Source of the DNA: Pseudomonadaceae bacterium
GTDB lineage: Bacteria; Pseudomonadota; Gammaproteobacteria; Pseudomonadales; Pseudomonadaceae
Length of the DNA: 37,610 nucleotides
Assembly (NCBI GenBank): GCA_019747075.1
Contig: JAIERF010000326.1
Coordinates: forward strand, 1 to 37,610
Direction: 5' to 3'
Shown here: positions 23,019 through 34,106 of the stretch, one piece after another
Layout of the letters: each line of letters opens with the position of its first letter
Numbering within the stretch: position 1 is the first letter of the stretch
Position numbers and translations under genes: made by a program
Notes under the pieces: model-generated
Told to the model about the DNA's origin: nothing
Seen by the model: only the letters and a program-made list of their open reading frames with translations
Database searches by the model: none

Positions 23019-26000
23019 TGGCTGGCCTCCTCATGGCTGTTGCTGGGTTGTTTCTTGCTGAGCCATGCAGACACCACGACGAAGAACAGCGGCACCCAGA
23101 AGATCGCCAATACGGTGGCGGTGAGCATGCCGCCGATCACCCCGGTGCCGATGGCGTGCTGGCTGCCTGAGCCGGCGCCGGTGGCAATCGCCAGGGGCAC
23201 CACGCCGAGGATAAACGCCAGGGAGGTCATGATGATCGGTCGCAGACGCATGCGGCAGGCCTCGATGGCGGCCTCCTGCAGGCTGCGTCCTTGGCTGTGC
23301 AGCTCCTTGGCGAACTCGACGATGAGGATGGCGTTCTTCGCCGCCAGGCCAATGGTGGTGAGCAAGCCGACCTGGAAGTACACGTCGTTGGACAGGCCGC
23401 GCAGGCTGGTGGCCAGCAGCGCGCCGACAATCCCCAGGGGCACCACCAGCATCACTGCAATCGGAATCGACCAGCTTTCGTACAGCGCTGCCAGGCAGAG
23501 GAACACCATCAGCAACGACAGCGCATACAGGGCCGGCGCTTGGGAGCCAGACAGACGCTCCTCGTAGGACAGCCCGGTCCAGGCGAAGCCGATGCCTTTG
23601 GGCAACTGCCGGGCCAGGCGTTCGACTTCGGCCATGGCCTCGCCCGAGCTGTAGCCTGGCGCTGGGGTGCCGAGGATTTCCATACTCTCCACGCCGTTAA
23701 AACGTGACAGCTTGGGCGCGCCGAAGATCCAGCTGCCGCTGGCAAAGGCCGAGAACGGCACCATCTCGCCGGCACTGTTGCGCACGTACCACTTGTTCAG
23801 GTCTTCCGGGCTCATGCGTGAGTTCGGTTGGCCCTGGATATACACCTTCTTGACTCGGCCACGGTCGATAAAGTCGTTGGCATAACTGCCGCCCAGGGCA
23901 ATCGACAGGGTGTTGTTGATGTCGGCCATGGTCACGCCGAGGGCGCTGGCGCGTTCGTCATCGATGCTCAGTTGATACTGCGGCTCGTCGTTCAGACCGT
24001 TGGGGCGTACGCCAGCGAGGATCTTGCTTTGCGCGGCCATGCCGAGGAACTGGTTGCGTGCTGCCAGCAGTTGCTCATGGCCGACGCCGGCGCGGTCCTG
24101 GAGGAACACGTCGAAGCCGCTGGCGTTGCCCAGCTCCAATACGGCCGGTGGGGCGAAGGCAAATACCATGGCGTCGCGAAAGCTGAAGAAGTGCATCTGC
24201 GCGCGCTGGGCCAGGTTGAACACGTTGTTTTCCGCCGAGCGCTGGCCCCAGGGCTTGAGCATGATAAAGGCCATGCCCGAACTCTGGCCGCGGCCGGCGA
24301 AGTTGAAGCCAGTCACGGTGAACACCGAGCTGACGGTGTCACCTTCGTCTTCCAGCAGGTAGCTGCGCATCTGGTCGACTACCGCTTGGGTGCGTCCGGC
24401 GCTAGAGCCTGCTGGGGTCTGCACCTGGGCGAACAATACGCCCTGGTCTTCTTCCGGCAGGAAGGCGGTGGGAATGCGGGTAAACAGCACCACCATGCCG
24501 ACCACTATCAACAGGTACGCCAGCAGGTACGGCGCCTTGTGCCGCAGCATGCTCGCCACGCCGCGTTCATAGCGTTGCACGCTGCGGTCGAAGCTGCGGT
24601 TGAACCAGCCGAAGAAGCCGCGCTTGGGCGCATGGCCTTCGCCCTTGTGGATCGGCTTGAGCAGGGTCGCGCACAGCGCCGGGGTGAAAATCAGCGCCAC
24701 CAGCACCGACAGCACCATGGCCGAGACGATGGTGATGGAGAACTGCTTGTAGATCACCCCAGTGGAGCCGCCGAAGAACGCCATCGGCAGCAGCACCGCC
24801 GACAGCACCAGGGCGATACCGACCAGGGCGCCCTGGATCTGGCCCATGGATTTTTTCGTGGCTTCCTTGGGTGACAGGCCTTCTTCGCTCATCACCCGTT
24901 CGACGTTCTCCACCACCACGATGGCGTCGTCCACCAGCAGGCCGATGGCCAGTACCATGCCGAACATGGTCAGGGTGTTGATGCTGAAGCCAAACGCCGC
25001 CAACACGCCGAAGGTGCCGAGCAATACCACCGGCACGGTCATGGTGGTGATCAGGGTAGCGCGCAGGTTCTGCAGGAACAGGTACATCACCAGGAACACC
25101 AGCGCCACGGCTTCGATCAGGGTGTGGATCACCCCGGTGATCGAGGCGCTGACCACGGGCGTGGTGTCGTAGGGGAAGACCACCTGCACGCCGGGCGGGA
25201 AGAACGGCTCAAGGTCGCTGATGGTCTGGCGCAGGGCCTTGGCGGTGTCCAGGGCGTTGGCGCCGGTGGCCAGTTTGACCGCCAGGCCGGAGGCCGGCTT
25301 ACCGTTGAACTGGGCGCTGATGCTGTAGTTTTCGCCGCCCAGGGCCACCTCGGCGACATCCGCCAGGCGCACTTGCGAGCCGTCGGTGTTGACCTTGAGA
25401 AGGATCTTCTGGAATTGCTCGGCGCTTTGCAGGCGCGTCTTGCCGATGATGGTGGCGTTCAATTGCTGGCCGGCCACGGCGGGCAGGCCGCCGAGTTGGC
25501 CGGACGACACCTGCACGTTCTGCGCGGCGATGGCGCTCTGCACATCCATCGGGGTCAGCTGGAATTTGTTCAGCTTGGCCGGGTCGAGCCAGATGCGCAT
25601 GGCGTATTGGGCGCCGAACACCTGGAAGTCGCCAACCCCTGGGGTGCGCGAAATCGGGTCCTGCATGTTGGAGACGATGTAGTTGGCCAGGTCATCGCGG
25701 CTCATGCTGCCGTCGGCAGACACCAGACCGATCACCATCAGGAAGTTCTTCACCGCCTTGGTTACACGAATGCCTTGCTGTTGCACCTCTTGCGGCAGCA
25801 GCGGGGTGGCCAGGTTGAGCTTGTTCTGCACCTGCACCTGGGCAGTGTCGGGGCTGGTGCCCTGGTTGAAGGTGGCGGTGATGGTCATGCTGCCGTCGGA
25901 GTTACTTTCCGAGGTGACATAGCGCAGGTTGTCGATACCGTTGAGCTGCTGCTCGATCACCTGCACCACGGTGTCCTGCACCGTTTGCGCGGAGGCGCCG

Positions 26001-26149
26001 GGGTAGCTGACGGCGATGGCGATCGCCGGCGGGGCGATGCTCGGGTATTGGTTTATCGGTAGTTTGAGGATCGATAAGCCGCCCACCAGCATGATCACCA
26101 GGGCAATCACCCAGGCAAAAATGGGCCGGTCGATAAAGAATTTCGACAT
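23015..26149 (-). CDS. ttgB: RND efflux inner-membrane transporter (TtgB/MexB type, HAE1 family)
   Basis: This is the proton-driven pump subunit. The 1044-residue protein has 12 membrane segments and two large periplasmic loops. The proton-relay aspartates D407 and D408 lie in [15 protein letters not shown], and the matching lysine lies in [18 protein letters not shown] near residue 940. The N-terminus [20 protein letters not shown] is typical of HAE1 pumps. Substrates of the family include many antibiotics, dyes and aromatic solvents. Three bases separate it from the upstream adaptor gene, and it overlaps the downstream channel gene, so all three are one transcript. Confidence 0.96.
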   Translation of the reverse strand: MSKFFIDRPIFAWVIALVIMLVGGLSILKLPINQYPSIAPPAIAIAVSYPGASAQTVQDTVVQVIEQQLNGIDNLRYVTSESNSDGSMTITATFNQGTSPDTAQVQVQNKLNLATPLLPQEVQQQGIRVTKAVKNFLMVIGLVSADGSMSRDDLANYIVSNMQDPISRTPGVGDFQVFGAQYAMRIWLDPAKLNKFQLTPMDVQSAIAAQNVQVSSGQLGGLPAVAGQQLNATIIGKTRLQSAEQFQKILLKVNTDGSQVRLADVAEVALGGENYSISAQFNGKPASGLAVKLATGANALDTAKALRQTISDLEPFFPPGVQVVFPYDTTPVVSASITGVIHTLIEAVALVFLVMYLFLQNLRATLITTMTVPVVLLGTFGVLAAFGFSINTLTMFGMVLAIGLLVDDAIVVVENVERVMSEEGLSPKEATKKSMGQIQGALVGIALVLSAVLLPMAFFGGSTGVIYKQFSITIVSAMVLSVLVALIFTPALCATLLKPIHKGEGHAPKRGFFGWFNRSFDRSVQRYERGVASMLRHKAPYLLAYLLIVVGMVVLFTRIPTAFLPEEDQGVLFAQVQTPAGSSAGRTQAVVDQMRSYLLEDEGDTVSSVFTVTGFNFAGRGQSSGMAFIMLKPWGQRSAENNVFNLAQRAQMHFFSFRDAMVFAFAPPAVLELGNASGFDVFLQDRAGVGHEQLLAARNQFLGMAAQSKILAGVRPNGLNDEPQYQLSIDDERASALGVTMADINNTLSIALGGSYANDFIDRGRVKKVYIQGQPNSRMSPEDLNKWYVRNSAGEMVPFSAFASGSWIFGAPKLSRFNGVESMEILGTPAPGYSSGEAMAEVERLARQLPKGIGFAWTGLSYEERLSGSQAPALYALSLLMVFLCLAALYESWSIPIAVMLVVPLGIVGALLATSLRGLSNDVYFQVGLLTTIGLAAKNAILIVEFAKELHSQGRSLQEAAIEACRMRLRPIIMTSLAFILGVVPLAIATGAGSGSQHAIGTGVIGGMLTATVLAIFWVPLFFVVVSAWLSKKQPSNSHEEASQ

Positions 26150-26152
26150 CGG

Positions 26153-27274
26153 TTATTCCCCTTTACCGGCGGCGGGCGCGAGATTGGCGGCCTCGCTGAC
26201 CGTCACCGTGACACCCGGCTTGACGTATTGCAGGCCCTCGACAATCAACCGGTCACCGGCCTGCAGGCCGTGATTGATCAGCCAGGTATTGCCCGCGGTG
26301 CGTTCGGCTTGCAGTTCGCGCAGTTCCACCTGGTCGTTCTGATTGACCACCAGAGCGGTGGGCTGGCCTTTCAGGTTGCGGGTCACGCCTTGTTGCGGGG
26401 CCAGAATGGCCTGGGCGCTGACCCCAGCCTGCAGTTGTGCGTGGACGAACATGCCGGGCAGCAGGTCGTGCTTGGGGTTAGGGAATACCGCCCGCAGGGT
26501 CACGGAACCGGTGCCGGGGTCGACCGACACTTCGGAGAACTCCAGTTGGCCGGCCTGCGGGTACTCGCTGCCGTCTTCCAGCAGCAGTTTGACCGTGGCG
26601 GCGTTATTGCCGGCCTTCTGCAGGCGGCCGCTGGCCAGGTCGTTGCGCAGCTTGAGGATTTCCAGAGACGACTGGGTGACGTCAACGTAGATCGGGTCGA
26701 GCTGCTGGATCACCGCCATGGCAGTGCTTTGGCCATTGCTGACCAGCGCGCCCTCGCTGACTGCCGAGCGGCCGATGCGCCCGGCGATCGGCGCCAGCAC
26801 CTTGGTGTAGCGCAGGTTGATGGTGGCCGTTTGCAGCGCGGCCTCGGCTTCCATCTGCTTGGCCCGCGCTTCGTCGAACTCCTGGCGGCTGACCGCCTGT
26901 TCATCCACCAGCAATTGATAGCGCTCGGCCAGCGACTGGCTGGACTGCAGGGTGGCCTGGGCGCTTTTCAGGGTTGCGGCATAGAGTGCTGGGTCGATCT
27001 GGTACAGCTGTTGACCGGCTTTTACTTCCCGGCCCTCGGTGAACAGGCGCTTGAGAATGATGCCGTTAACCTGTGGCCGTACTTCGGCGATGCGATAGGC
27101 GCTGGTGCGGCCCGGTAGCTCGGAGGTGAGGGCAAATGCCTGGGGTTGCAGGGTGATTACGCCGACCTTGGGCGGCGGCGCTGCGGCGGTGGCCGGCTCC
27201 TCTTTGCAGGCGCTGAGCAGGGTGGTCAGGCTGATGGCCAGGAGCAGGGCGGGAACGGCGGGCTTGTATGACAT
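26153..27274 (-). CDS. ttgA: RND efflux periplasmic adaptor lipoprotein (TtgA/MexA type)
   Basis: This membrane-fusion protein bridges the transporter and the outer-membrane channel. The 373-residue precursor has lipobox LLSAC with Cys23. A beta-barrel/lipoyl region follows (RPQVNGIILKRLFTEGREVKAGQQLYQID), split by an alpha-helical hairpin (about 95-155, ATLQSSQSLAERYQLL onward). The second lipoyl half is LAPIAGRIGRSAVSEGALV. The C-terminal membrane-proximal domain includes the LLPGMFVHAQL segment. It is the first gene of the operon, divergent from ttgR, with an operator/promoter in between. The C-terminus has GLQYVKPGVTVTV, as in MexA. Confidence 0.95.
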   Translation of the reverse strand: MSYKPAVPALLLAISLTTLLSACKEEPATAAAPPPKVGVITLQPQAFALTSELPGRTSAYRIAEVRPQVNGIILKRLFTEGREVKAGQQLYQIDPALYAATLKSAQATLQSSQSLAERYQLLVDEQAVSRQEFDEARAKQMEAEAALQTATINLRYTKVLAPIAGRIGRSAVSEGALVSNGQSTAMAVIQQLDPIYVDVTQSSLEILKLRNDLASGRLQKAGNNAATVKLLLEDGSEYPQAGQLEFSEVSVDPGTGSVTLRAVFPNPKHDLLPGMFVHAQLQAGVSAQAILAPQQGVTRNLKGQPTALVVNQNDQVELRELQAERTAGNTWLINHGLQAGDRLIVEGLQYVKPGVTVTVSEAANLAPAAGKGE

Positions 27275-27348
27275 GCAGACCTCGAAGCAGAAACCTGAGA
27301 CGCGCTCGAAGGGGGGAGAGGTCGAGCGAATGACTAAAAGGATAGGAT

Positions 27349-27390
27349 GCTAAGGAATATACTTACGTTCATGCTTGTTTGTAAATGCTC
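27349..27390 (-). promoter_or_regulatory. TtgR operator over the ttgA promoter
   Basis: On the minus strand TTTACA (27385-27380) lies 18 bp upstream of TATATT (27361-27356), a good sigma70 promoter for ttgA. The segment between and around is an imperfect inverted repeat with TTACAAAC and GAACGTAA half-sites. It closely resembles the P. putida TtgR operator as I remember it. A repressor bound here would cover both promoter boxes. Confidence 0.75.
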
Positions 27391-27495
27391 TTTGCCGGCA
27401 CAATCTGTTGCAATGAATGTACTTAAGTGCCGAGATGCTGATCATCTGGGCTAACTGCTGCAACAGAGTGACTGTTGCCGGCCGAGGTTGAGTTA

Positions 27496-28128
27496 ATGGT
27501 CCGTCGCACCAAAGAAGATGCGCAGAAAACCCGTAGCCAGATTCTTGAAGCCGCCGAGCAGGCGTTTCATCAGCGCGGCATGGCGCACACCACCTTGGCC
27601 GAGATCGCGGCGATTGCTGGCGTCACCCGCGGCGCTATCTATTGGCATTTCAGTAACAAGGCCGACCTCGTCCAGGCGCTGCTGGATACCCTGCATGAGC
27701 CCTTGGACGAGTTGGCCAAGGCCAGTGAAAGCGAAGATGAAGTCGATCCGCTGGGCTGCCTGCGCCTGTTGCTGATCAAGTTGTTCGAGCAGTTGGCGCT
27801 GGATGCCAAGATCCGTCGGATCAATGAAATCCTCATCCATAAATGCGAGTTCACCGATGCCATGTGCGACCTGCGCCAACAGCGGCAGAGCGCTTACCTC
27901 ACCTGTAACGGCCGTATCGAACTGTCTCTGGGCAACGCCGTACACCGTGGTCAGTTACCGGTCAATTTGAATATCCCGCGGGCGGTGATCAGCCTGCACG
28001 GCTATATCGATGGCATCGTCGCCCAGTGGTTGCTGGTGCCGGACAGCTTTGCCCTGGCTGAAGAGGCGGAGGCGCTGGTGGATGCGGCGTTGGACATGCT
28101 GCGCCTGAGCCCCGCCCTGCAGCGCTGA
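27496..28128 (+). CDS. ttgR: TetR-family repressor of the efflux operon
   Basis: This TetR/AcrR-family protein is expected to repress the adjacent ttgABC-type operon and to be released by binding pump substrates. The 210-residue product has the N-terminal HTH (about 33-52, [18 protein letters not shown]). The ligand domain has the segments [26 protein letters not shown] and DLRQQRQSA, which match TtgR very closely as I recall it. ATG 27496 gives the family start MVRRTK and length 210. The frame opens at GTG 27475, whose extra residues are not conserved. The gene is divergent from ttgA and convergent with the LysR gene, 21 bp away. Confidence 0.93.
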   Translation: MVRRTKEDAQKTRSQILEAAEQAFHQRGMAHTTLAEIAAIAGVTRGAIYWHFSNKADLVQALLDTLHEPLDELAKASESEDEVDPLGCLRLLLIKLFEQLALDAKIRRINEILIHKCEFTDAMCDLRQQRQSAYLTCNGRIELSLGNAVHRGQLPVNLNIPRAVISLHGYIDGIVAQWLLVPDSFALAEEAEALVDAALDMLRLSPALQR

Positions 28129-28149
28129 GGTGTTGGCCTAGCTGACGGC

Positions 28150-29043
28150 TCAGGCCATGCACGCGGCCAGTCGTTCGCGCAGGCCGCTTTTCAGGTGTTC
28201 CACCAGTTGTCGCACCTTCGGCGACAAATGCCGCTGCTGCGGATACAGCGCCCAGACGGCGGTGTTGGGTGGCTGTTGCGCCTCCAGCAGTGCCACCAGG
28301 GCGCCGCTGCGCAGGTGCGCTTGCACGTAGTAATCCGGCAACTGACACAGGCCGAAGCCGCGCAGTGCTGCATCCAACACCGCCTCGCCGCTGTTGCAGC
28401 GCCAGTTGCCTTGCACCCGCAGCGCCTGTTCACGACCGTCCTGCTGAAACAGCCACTGATCGCTGCTGCCAATCAGGCAGTTGTGTTGCGGCAATTCCGA
28501 CAGGCTGTGGGGCCGGCCGTAACGCTGCAGATAAGCGGGCGCGGCACACAGGTACATGATCCGTGGCGCCAGGCGGGTGGCCACCAGGCGTGAGTCCTGC
28601 AAGCGACCGAGGCGGATGGCCAGGTCCAGGCCCTCCTGCAGCAGGTCGAGGGGGCGATTGGTCAGTTCGATCTCCAGGCGCAGTTGTGGGTGCTGGGCCA
28701 TAAAGTCGTTGACCAACGGCACGATAAACCGCTCACCGTAGGCCACCGCACAGGTCATGCGCAGCAGGCCTTTGGGCTCACCGGCCAGGTCGCCGATGGC
28801 GCGCAGGGCTTCTTCGCGACCGTCCTGCAGACGTTGGCAATGCTGCAAAAAGGTTTGCCCGGCTTCGGTCAGGCTGACCTTGCGGGTGCTGCGATAGAAC
28901 AGGCGGGTTTGCAGGCGCTCTTCCAGGCGTGCGACCTGGCGACTGATCTGCGATGACGACAGCCCCAGGCGCTCGGCGGCGGCCGTGAACTGGCCGCATT
29001 CGGCGACGGCGACAAACTCGTCCAGGCCTTCCCAGTTGCTCAT
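28150..29043 (-). CDS. gfnR: LysR-family regulator, likely of adhC-fghA
   Basis: This is a 297-residue LysR-type transcriptional regulator. The N-terminal winged HTH is LDEFVAVAECGQFTAAAERLGLSSSQISRQVARLEERL (cited in parts: AVAECGQFTAAAERL, then SSSQISRQVARLE, about 8-45), followed by a periplasmic-binding-like effector domain. It is divergent from adhC, the classic layout for LysR proteins that control their neighbour. In P. aeruginosa the gene in this position (PA3630) is, to my knowledge, named gfnR, for control of glutathione-dependent formaldehyde metabolism. The symbol rests on position and is less certain than the family. Confidence 0.8.
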   Translation of the reverse strand: MSNWEGLDEFVAVAECGQFTAAAERLGLSSSQISRQVARLEERLQTRLFYRSTRKVSLTEAGQTFLQHCQRLQDGREEALRAIGDLAGEPKGLLRMTCAVAYGERFIVPLVNDFMAQHPQLRLEIELTNRPLDLLQEGLDLAIRLGRLQDSRLVATRLAPRIMYLCAAPAYLQRYGRPHSLSELPQHNCLIGSSDQWLFQQDGREQALRVQGNWRCNSGEAVLDAALRGFGLCQLPDYYVQAHLRSGALVALLEAQQPPNTAVWALYPQQRHLSPKVRQLVEHLKSGLRERLAACMA

Positions 29044-29070
29044 TGATTATCCCTGTATGGCAATAATGTT

Positions 29071-30259
<1,189 letters not shown>

Positions 30260-30269
30260 GGTGACGCTC

Positions 30270-31115
30270 ATGGCCCTGGAAAACCTCTCCTGCCAGAAAA
30301 GCTTCGGCGGTTGGCACAAGCGCTACCGGCACGCTTCCAGTGTGCTGGGTTGCGACATGCAGTTCAGCGTCTACCTGCCACCTCAGGCCGAACAAGGTGC
30401 GAGCCTACCGGTACTGTACTGGTTGTCGGGGCTGACCTGCACCGATGAGAACTTTATGCAGAAGGCCGGCGCCCAGCGCATGGCGGCCGAGCTGGGGTTG
30501 GTCATTGTCGCGCCGGACACCAGTCCGCGCGGTCCCGAGGTGCCGGATGATGCCGAGGGGGCGTGGGACTTCGGCCTTGGTGCCGGCTTTTACCTGAATG
30601 CCACCCAGCAACCCTGGGCGCGCCATTACCAGATGCACGACTACGTGGTGCACGAGCTGCCGGCGTTGGTCGAGGCGCACTTCCCTGTGTCGCAACGGCG
30701 CGGCATCAGCGGCCATTCCATGGGCGGCCACGGCGCGCTGGTCTGTGCCTTGCGCAATCCAGGGCGCTATCAGTCGGTGTCGGCCTTTGCGCCGATCAGC
30801 AACCCGAGCAACTGCCCGTGGGGCGAGAAGGCCTTCAGTCGTTATCTGGGTGACGACCGTGCGCGCTGGCGCGAATGGGATGCCTGCGCGCTGCTGGCTG
30901 AGGCTACGGAGAAACTGCCAATCCTGATTGATCAGGGTGATCGCGACGATTTCCTCGATAGTCAGCTCAAGCCGCAGCTGCTGCAGGCCCAGGCGAAAGC
31001 CCAGGAGCATCCGCTGTGGTTGCGCCTGCAGCCAGGCTACGACCACAGCTATTACTTTATCGCCAGCTTCATCGATGATCATTTGCGTCATCACGCCGCG
31101 GCACTAAACGGCTAA
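30270..31115 (+). CDS. fghA: S-formylglutathione hydrolase
   Basis: FghA hydrolyses S-formylglutathione to formate and glutathione, completing formaldehyde detoxification. The 281-residue alpha/beta-hydrolase (esterase D family) has nucleophile S150 in [12 protein letters not shown], a catalytic aspartate in [11 protein letters not shown], and the histidine in GYDHSYYF. It also has the conserved [14 protein letters not shown] 30270 is preceded by AAGGTG. The frame also opens at GTG 30261, adding three residues. It is co-directional with adhC at 10 bp and probably one transcript. Confidence 0.95.
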   Translation: MALENLSCQKSFGGWHKRYRHASSVLGCDMQFSVYLPPQAEQGASLPVLYWLSGLTCTDENFMQKAGAQRMAAELGLVIVAPDTSPRGPEVPDDAEGAWDFGLGAGFYLNATQQPWARHYQMHDYVVHELPALVEAHFPVSQRRGISGHSMGGHGALVCALRNPGRYQSVSAFAPISNPSNCPWGEKAFSRYLGDDRARWREWDACALLAEATEKLPILIDQGDRDDFLDSQLKPQLLQAQAKAQEHPLWLRLQPGYDHSYYFIASFIDDHLRHHAAALNG

Positions 31116-31166
31116 CAGCCGCCAAAGCAGGTAGAATCCCATCCGGATTTTTTCAGGATGGTTTTT

Positions 31167-31640
31167 ATGCGTATTGGCCATGGCTACGATGTGCACCGCT
31201 TCTGCGACGGCGAGTTTGTCACCCTCGGTGGCGTGCAGATTGCGCACAAATTCGGCTTGCTGGCCCACTCCGATGGCGACGTGTTGCTGCATGCCCTGAG
31301 CGATGCGCTGCTGGGTGCCGCGGCCCTGGGCGATATCGGCAAGCACTTCCCGGACACCGACCCGCAGTTCAAGGGTGCCGACAGCCGCGTGTTGCTGCGT
31401 CACGTGCTGGGGCTGGTCAAGGCCAAGGGCTGGCAGGTGGGCAATGTCGACGCCACCATCGTCGCCCAGGCGCCAAAGATGGCACCTCATATCGACGCCA
31501 TGCGCAGCCTTATCGCCGAAGACCTCGAAGTAGGGCTGGATCAGGTCAACGTTAAAGCCACTACCACGGAAAAGCTCGGCTTCACCGGACGTGAAGAGGG
31601 CATCGCCGTGCACGCTGTGGCCTTGCTGGTGAGTGCATGA
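31167..31640 (+). CDS. ispF: 2-C-methyl-D-erythritol 2,4-cyclodiphosphate synthase
   Basis: IspF cyclises CDP-ME 2-phosphate to ME-cPP with loss of CMP. The 157-residue protein has zinc ligands D8, H10 (GHGYDVHRF) and H42 ([12 protein letters not shown]), [11 protein letters not shown], and the C-terminal [21 protein letters not shown] 31167 is chosen for the universal MRIGHGYD start and the upstream CAGGAT; ATG 31158 is embedded in that ribosome site. It overlaps truD by 4 bp. It is separated from ispD, with which it is often adjacent or fused in other bacteria. Confidence 0.96.
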   Translation: MRIGHGYDVHRFCDGEFVTLGGVQIAHKFGLLAHSDGDVLLHALSDALLGAAALGDIGKHFPDTDPQFKGADSRVLLRHVLGLVKAKGWQVGNVDATIVAQAPKMAPHIDAMRSLIAEDLEVGLDQVNVKATTTEKLGFTGREEGIAVHAVALLVSA

Positions 31641-32695
31641 ACGAACTCGAATTGCTTGGTCCTTGTGCCTACGGTCCGCCCCTTGGTCGTGCGGTGTTGA
31701 AGGCGGTTGCCGAAGACTTCCAGGTCGACGAAGTGCTGGATATCCCCCTGGAGGGCGCTGGTGAGCACCTGTGGTTGTGGGTCGAAAAGCGAGAGCTGAA
31801 CACCGAGGAGGCCGCCAAACGCCTGGCCCGCGCCGCCGGTGTGCCGGTGCGCACGGTCAGTTATGCCGGCCTGAAGGACCGTCAGGCCCTGACCCGGCAG
31901 TGGTTCAGCATTCAGTTGCCGGGCAAGGCCGATCCGGACTTGTCGGCGGCCGAAGGCCCGACCCTGAGCATCCTCAAACGCGTGCGACACAAGCGTAAAT
32001 TGCAGCGCGGCGCCCACGCGGCCAATGGTTTTACCTTGCGCCTGACCCAGTTGGACGCCGATCACGCCGCTCTGGATGGGCGTTTGCAGCAGATCGCCGC
32101 CCAGGGCGTGCCGAATTATTTCGGTACTCAGCGCTTCGGCCATGAGGGCGGTAACGTTGGTCAGGCACGCAATTTTGCCATCGCCAAGGTGTTGCCGGAG
32201 CAGCGCAATATCCGTTCGCGGGTGCTCTCGGCGGCGCGCAGTTATGTGTTCAACCGGGTGCTGGCGGCGCGCGTTGCCGATGGTAGCTGGCAGCGCGCCC
32301 AGGTCGGCGACCTGCTGGCGTTTACCGACAGTCGCAGTTTTTTTCCCGCGGGCGAGGCTGAATGCAGCGACCCGCGGCTGGGGATTCTTGACCTGCATCC
32401 GACTGGCCCGCTGTGGGGCACCGGCCCATCGCCGGCCAGCGGTGCAGCGCAGTTGCTGGAGCAACGCGTCGGCAGTGAAGAGGCGGTGTTGTGTGACTGG
32501 CTGGTCGATGCGGGCATGACGCACGAACGGCGCATTCTGCGTCTGCCCATCGGCGGTTTGACGTGGCATTATCCGGAGCCTGACATTCTGCAATTAGAAT
32601 TCGTCCTGCCGGCCGGATGTTTCGCCACCGTTGTGGTGCGCGAACTGGTCGATCTGTTGCCTGCAGGGCAGACGGACACTTCATGCGTATTCTGA
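31637..32695 (+). CDS. truD: tRNA pseudouridine(13) synthase
   Basis: TruD makes pseudouridine at position 13 of tRNA(Glu) and others. The 352-residue product has the catalytic aspartate D81 in [17 protein letters not shown]. It also has [11 protein letters not shown], followed by the TruD insertion domain and the [13 protein letters not shown] segment. Its start overlaps the ispF stop, and its end overlaps surE by 13 bp. This ispF-truD-surE-pcm order is widespread in gammaproteobacteria. Confidence 0.95.
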   Translation: MNELELLGPCAYGPPLGRAVLKAVAEDFQVDEVLDIPLEGAGEHLWLWVEKRELNTEEAAKRLARAAGVPVRTVSYAGLKDRQALTRQWFSIQLPGKADPDLSAAEGPTLSILKRVRHKRKLQRGAHAANGFTLRLTQLDADHAALDGRLQQIAAQGVPNYFGTQRFGHEGGNVGQARNFAIAKVLPEQRNIRSRVLSAARSYVFNRVLAARVADGSWQRAQVGDLLAFTDSRSFFPAGEAECSDPRLGILDLHPTGPLWGTGPSPASGAAQLLEQRVGSEEAVLCDWLVDAGMTHERRILRLPIGGLTWHYPEPDILQLEFVLPAGCFATVVVRELVDLLPAGQTDTSCVF

Positions 32696-33432
32696 TCTCC
32701 AATGATGACGGGGTGGCGGCACCCGGCCTGGCAGCGCTGCATGCAGCGCTGGCGGATTATGCCGAGTGCGTAGTGATCGCCCCCGATCAGGATAAAAGCG
32801 GCGCCAGCAGCTCGCTGACCCTGGACCGGCCGCTGCATCCGCAGTGGTTGAGCAATGGCTTTATCAGCCTCAATGGCACTCCCACCGATTGCGTGCACCT
32901 GGGCCTCAATGGCTTGCTCGACCCAGTACCGGAAATGGTTGTGTCGGGGATCAACCTGGGCGCCAACCTGGGGGATGACGTGCTTTATTCGGGCACCGTC
33001 GCCGCTGCCCTGGAAGGCCGCTTTCTGCAGCGCCCGGCGTTTGCCTTTTCGCTGTTGTCGCGCCAGCCGGATAACCTGCCAACTGCCGCCTATTTCGCCC
33101 GCAAGTTGCTTGAAGCCCACGGCCAGCTCAATCTACCGCCGCGCACCGTGCTTAACGTCAATGTGCCCAATCTGCCGCTGGATCATATCCGCGGCGTGCA
33201 GCTGACTCGCCTTGGTCATCGCGCCCGTGCTGCGGCACCGGTCAAGGTGGTCAATCCGCGTGGCAAGGAAGGCTACTGGATCTCCGTTGCTGGCGATGCC
33301 GAAGACGGCGGTCCGGGGACCGATTTTCATGCGGTGATGCAGGGCTATGTGTCGATCACCCCGCTGCAGCTGGATCGCACCTTTCCCGAGGCCTTCGCCG
33401 GGCTGGAAGGTTGGCTGGAGGGGCTGCTCTGA
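32683..33432 (+). CDS. surE: 5'/3'-nucleotidase SurE
   Basis: SurE is a metal-dependent nucleoside monophosphatase linked to stationary-phase survival. The 249-residue protein begins with the metal motif [10 protein letters not shown] (D8, D9). S39 in DKSGASSSL and N91 in [20 protein letters not shown] complete the site. ATG 32683 lies inside the truD end, and the longer frame upstream is truD-overlapping and not conserved. The stop overlaps the pcm start (TGATG). Confidence 0.95.
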   Translation: MRILISNDDGVAAPGLAALHAALADYAECVVIAPDQDKSGASSSLTLDRPLHPQWLSNGFISLNGTPTDCVHLGLNGLLDPVPEMVVSGINLGANLGDDVLYSGTVAAALEGRFLQRPAFAFSLLSRQPDNLPTAAYFARKLLEAHGQLNLPPRTVLNVNVPNLPLDHIRGVQLTRLGHRARAAAPVKVVNPRGKEGYWISVAGDAEDGGPGTDFHAVMQGYVSITPLQLDRTFPEAFAGLEGWLEGLL

Positions 33433-34106
33433 TGCGCACTCAAGAACAATTGCAGCGCCATGGCATTGGCATGACCTCGCAGCGCACCCGCGAGCGGCTG
33501 ATCGAGCGTCTGTACGAGGAGGGCCTGTCCAATCCGAGCGTGCTGGAAGTGATTCGCCGCACGCCGCGTCACCTGTTTGTCGATGAAGCCCTGGCCCATC
33601 GCGCCTACGAAGACACCGCCCTGCCGATTGGCCACAACCAGACCATCTCCCAGCCCTATATGGTCGGCCGCATGACCGAGTTGCTGCTGGCTGCCGGGCC
33701 ATTGGACAAGGTGCTGGAAATTGGCACCGGCTCGGGTTACCAGACCTCGGTGCTGGCCCAGTTGGTCGAGCGGGTGTTCTCGGTTGAGCGCATTCAGGCC
33801 TTGCAGGAGCGCGCCAAGGAGCGCCTGCAGGAGCTCAACCTGCGTAATGTGGTGTTTCGCTGGGGCGATGGCTGGGAGGGTTGGAATGCCCTCGGGCCGT
33901 ACAACGGCATCATCGTCACGGCCGCCGCCGCCGAGGTGCCCCAGGCCCTGCTCGACCAACTGGCGCCGGGTGGCCGCCTGGTAATCCCGGTGGGTGCGGG
34001 CGCCGAGCAGCAGCTGTTGCTGATCGTGCGCGATGAGCAGGGTTTTACCCGTCACGTACTGGATGACGTGCGCTTCGTCCCCTTGCTCAATGGACCTCTG
34101 GCCTGA
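33432..34106 (+). CDS. pcm: Protein-L-isoaspartate O-methyltransferase
   Basis: Pcm repairs isoaspartyl damage in ageing proteins by SAM-dependent methylation. The 224-residue frame from ATG 33432 contains the active-site TISQPYMV (S73) and the SAM motif [11 protein letters not shown] (94-104), then GDGWEGW. The P. aeruginosa protein, as I remember it, begins at [10 protein letters not shown], equivalent to ATG 33471 here and giving 211 residues. The coupled start at 33432 is kept because it overlaps the surE stop, but the shorter form is possible. It overlaps nlpD by 1 bp. Confidence 0.94.
   Translation: MRTQEQLQRHGIGMTSQRTRERLIERLYEEGLSNPSVLEVIRRTPRHLFVDEALAHRAYEDTALPIGHNQTISQPYMVGRMTELLLAAGPLDKVLEIGTGSGYQTSVLAQLVERVFSVERIQALQERAKERLQELNLRNVVFRWGDGWEGWNALGPYNGIIVTAAAAEVPQALLDQLAPGGRLVIPVGAGAEQQLLLIVRDEQGFTRHVLDDVRFVPLLNGPLA

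Noticed and set aside
23828-24874. 348-codon + strand frame inside the RND transporter gene
   Set aside because: Composition is His/Gln/Glu-rich, as expected of a reverse-strand shadow; the transporter on the minus strand is unambiguous.
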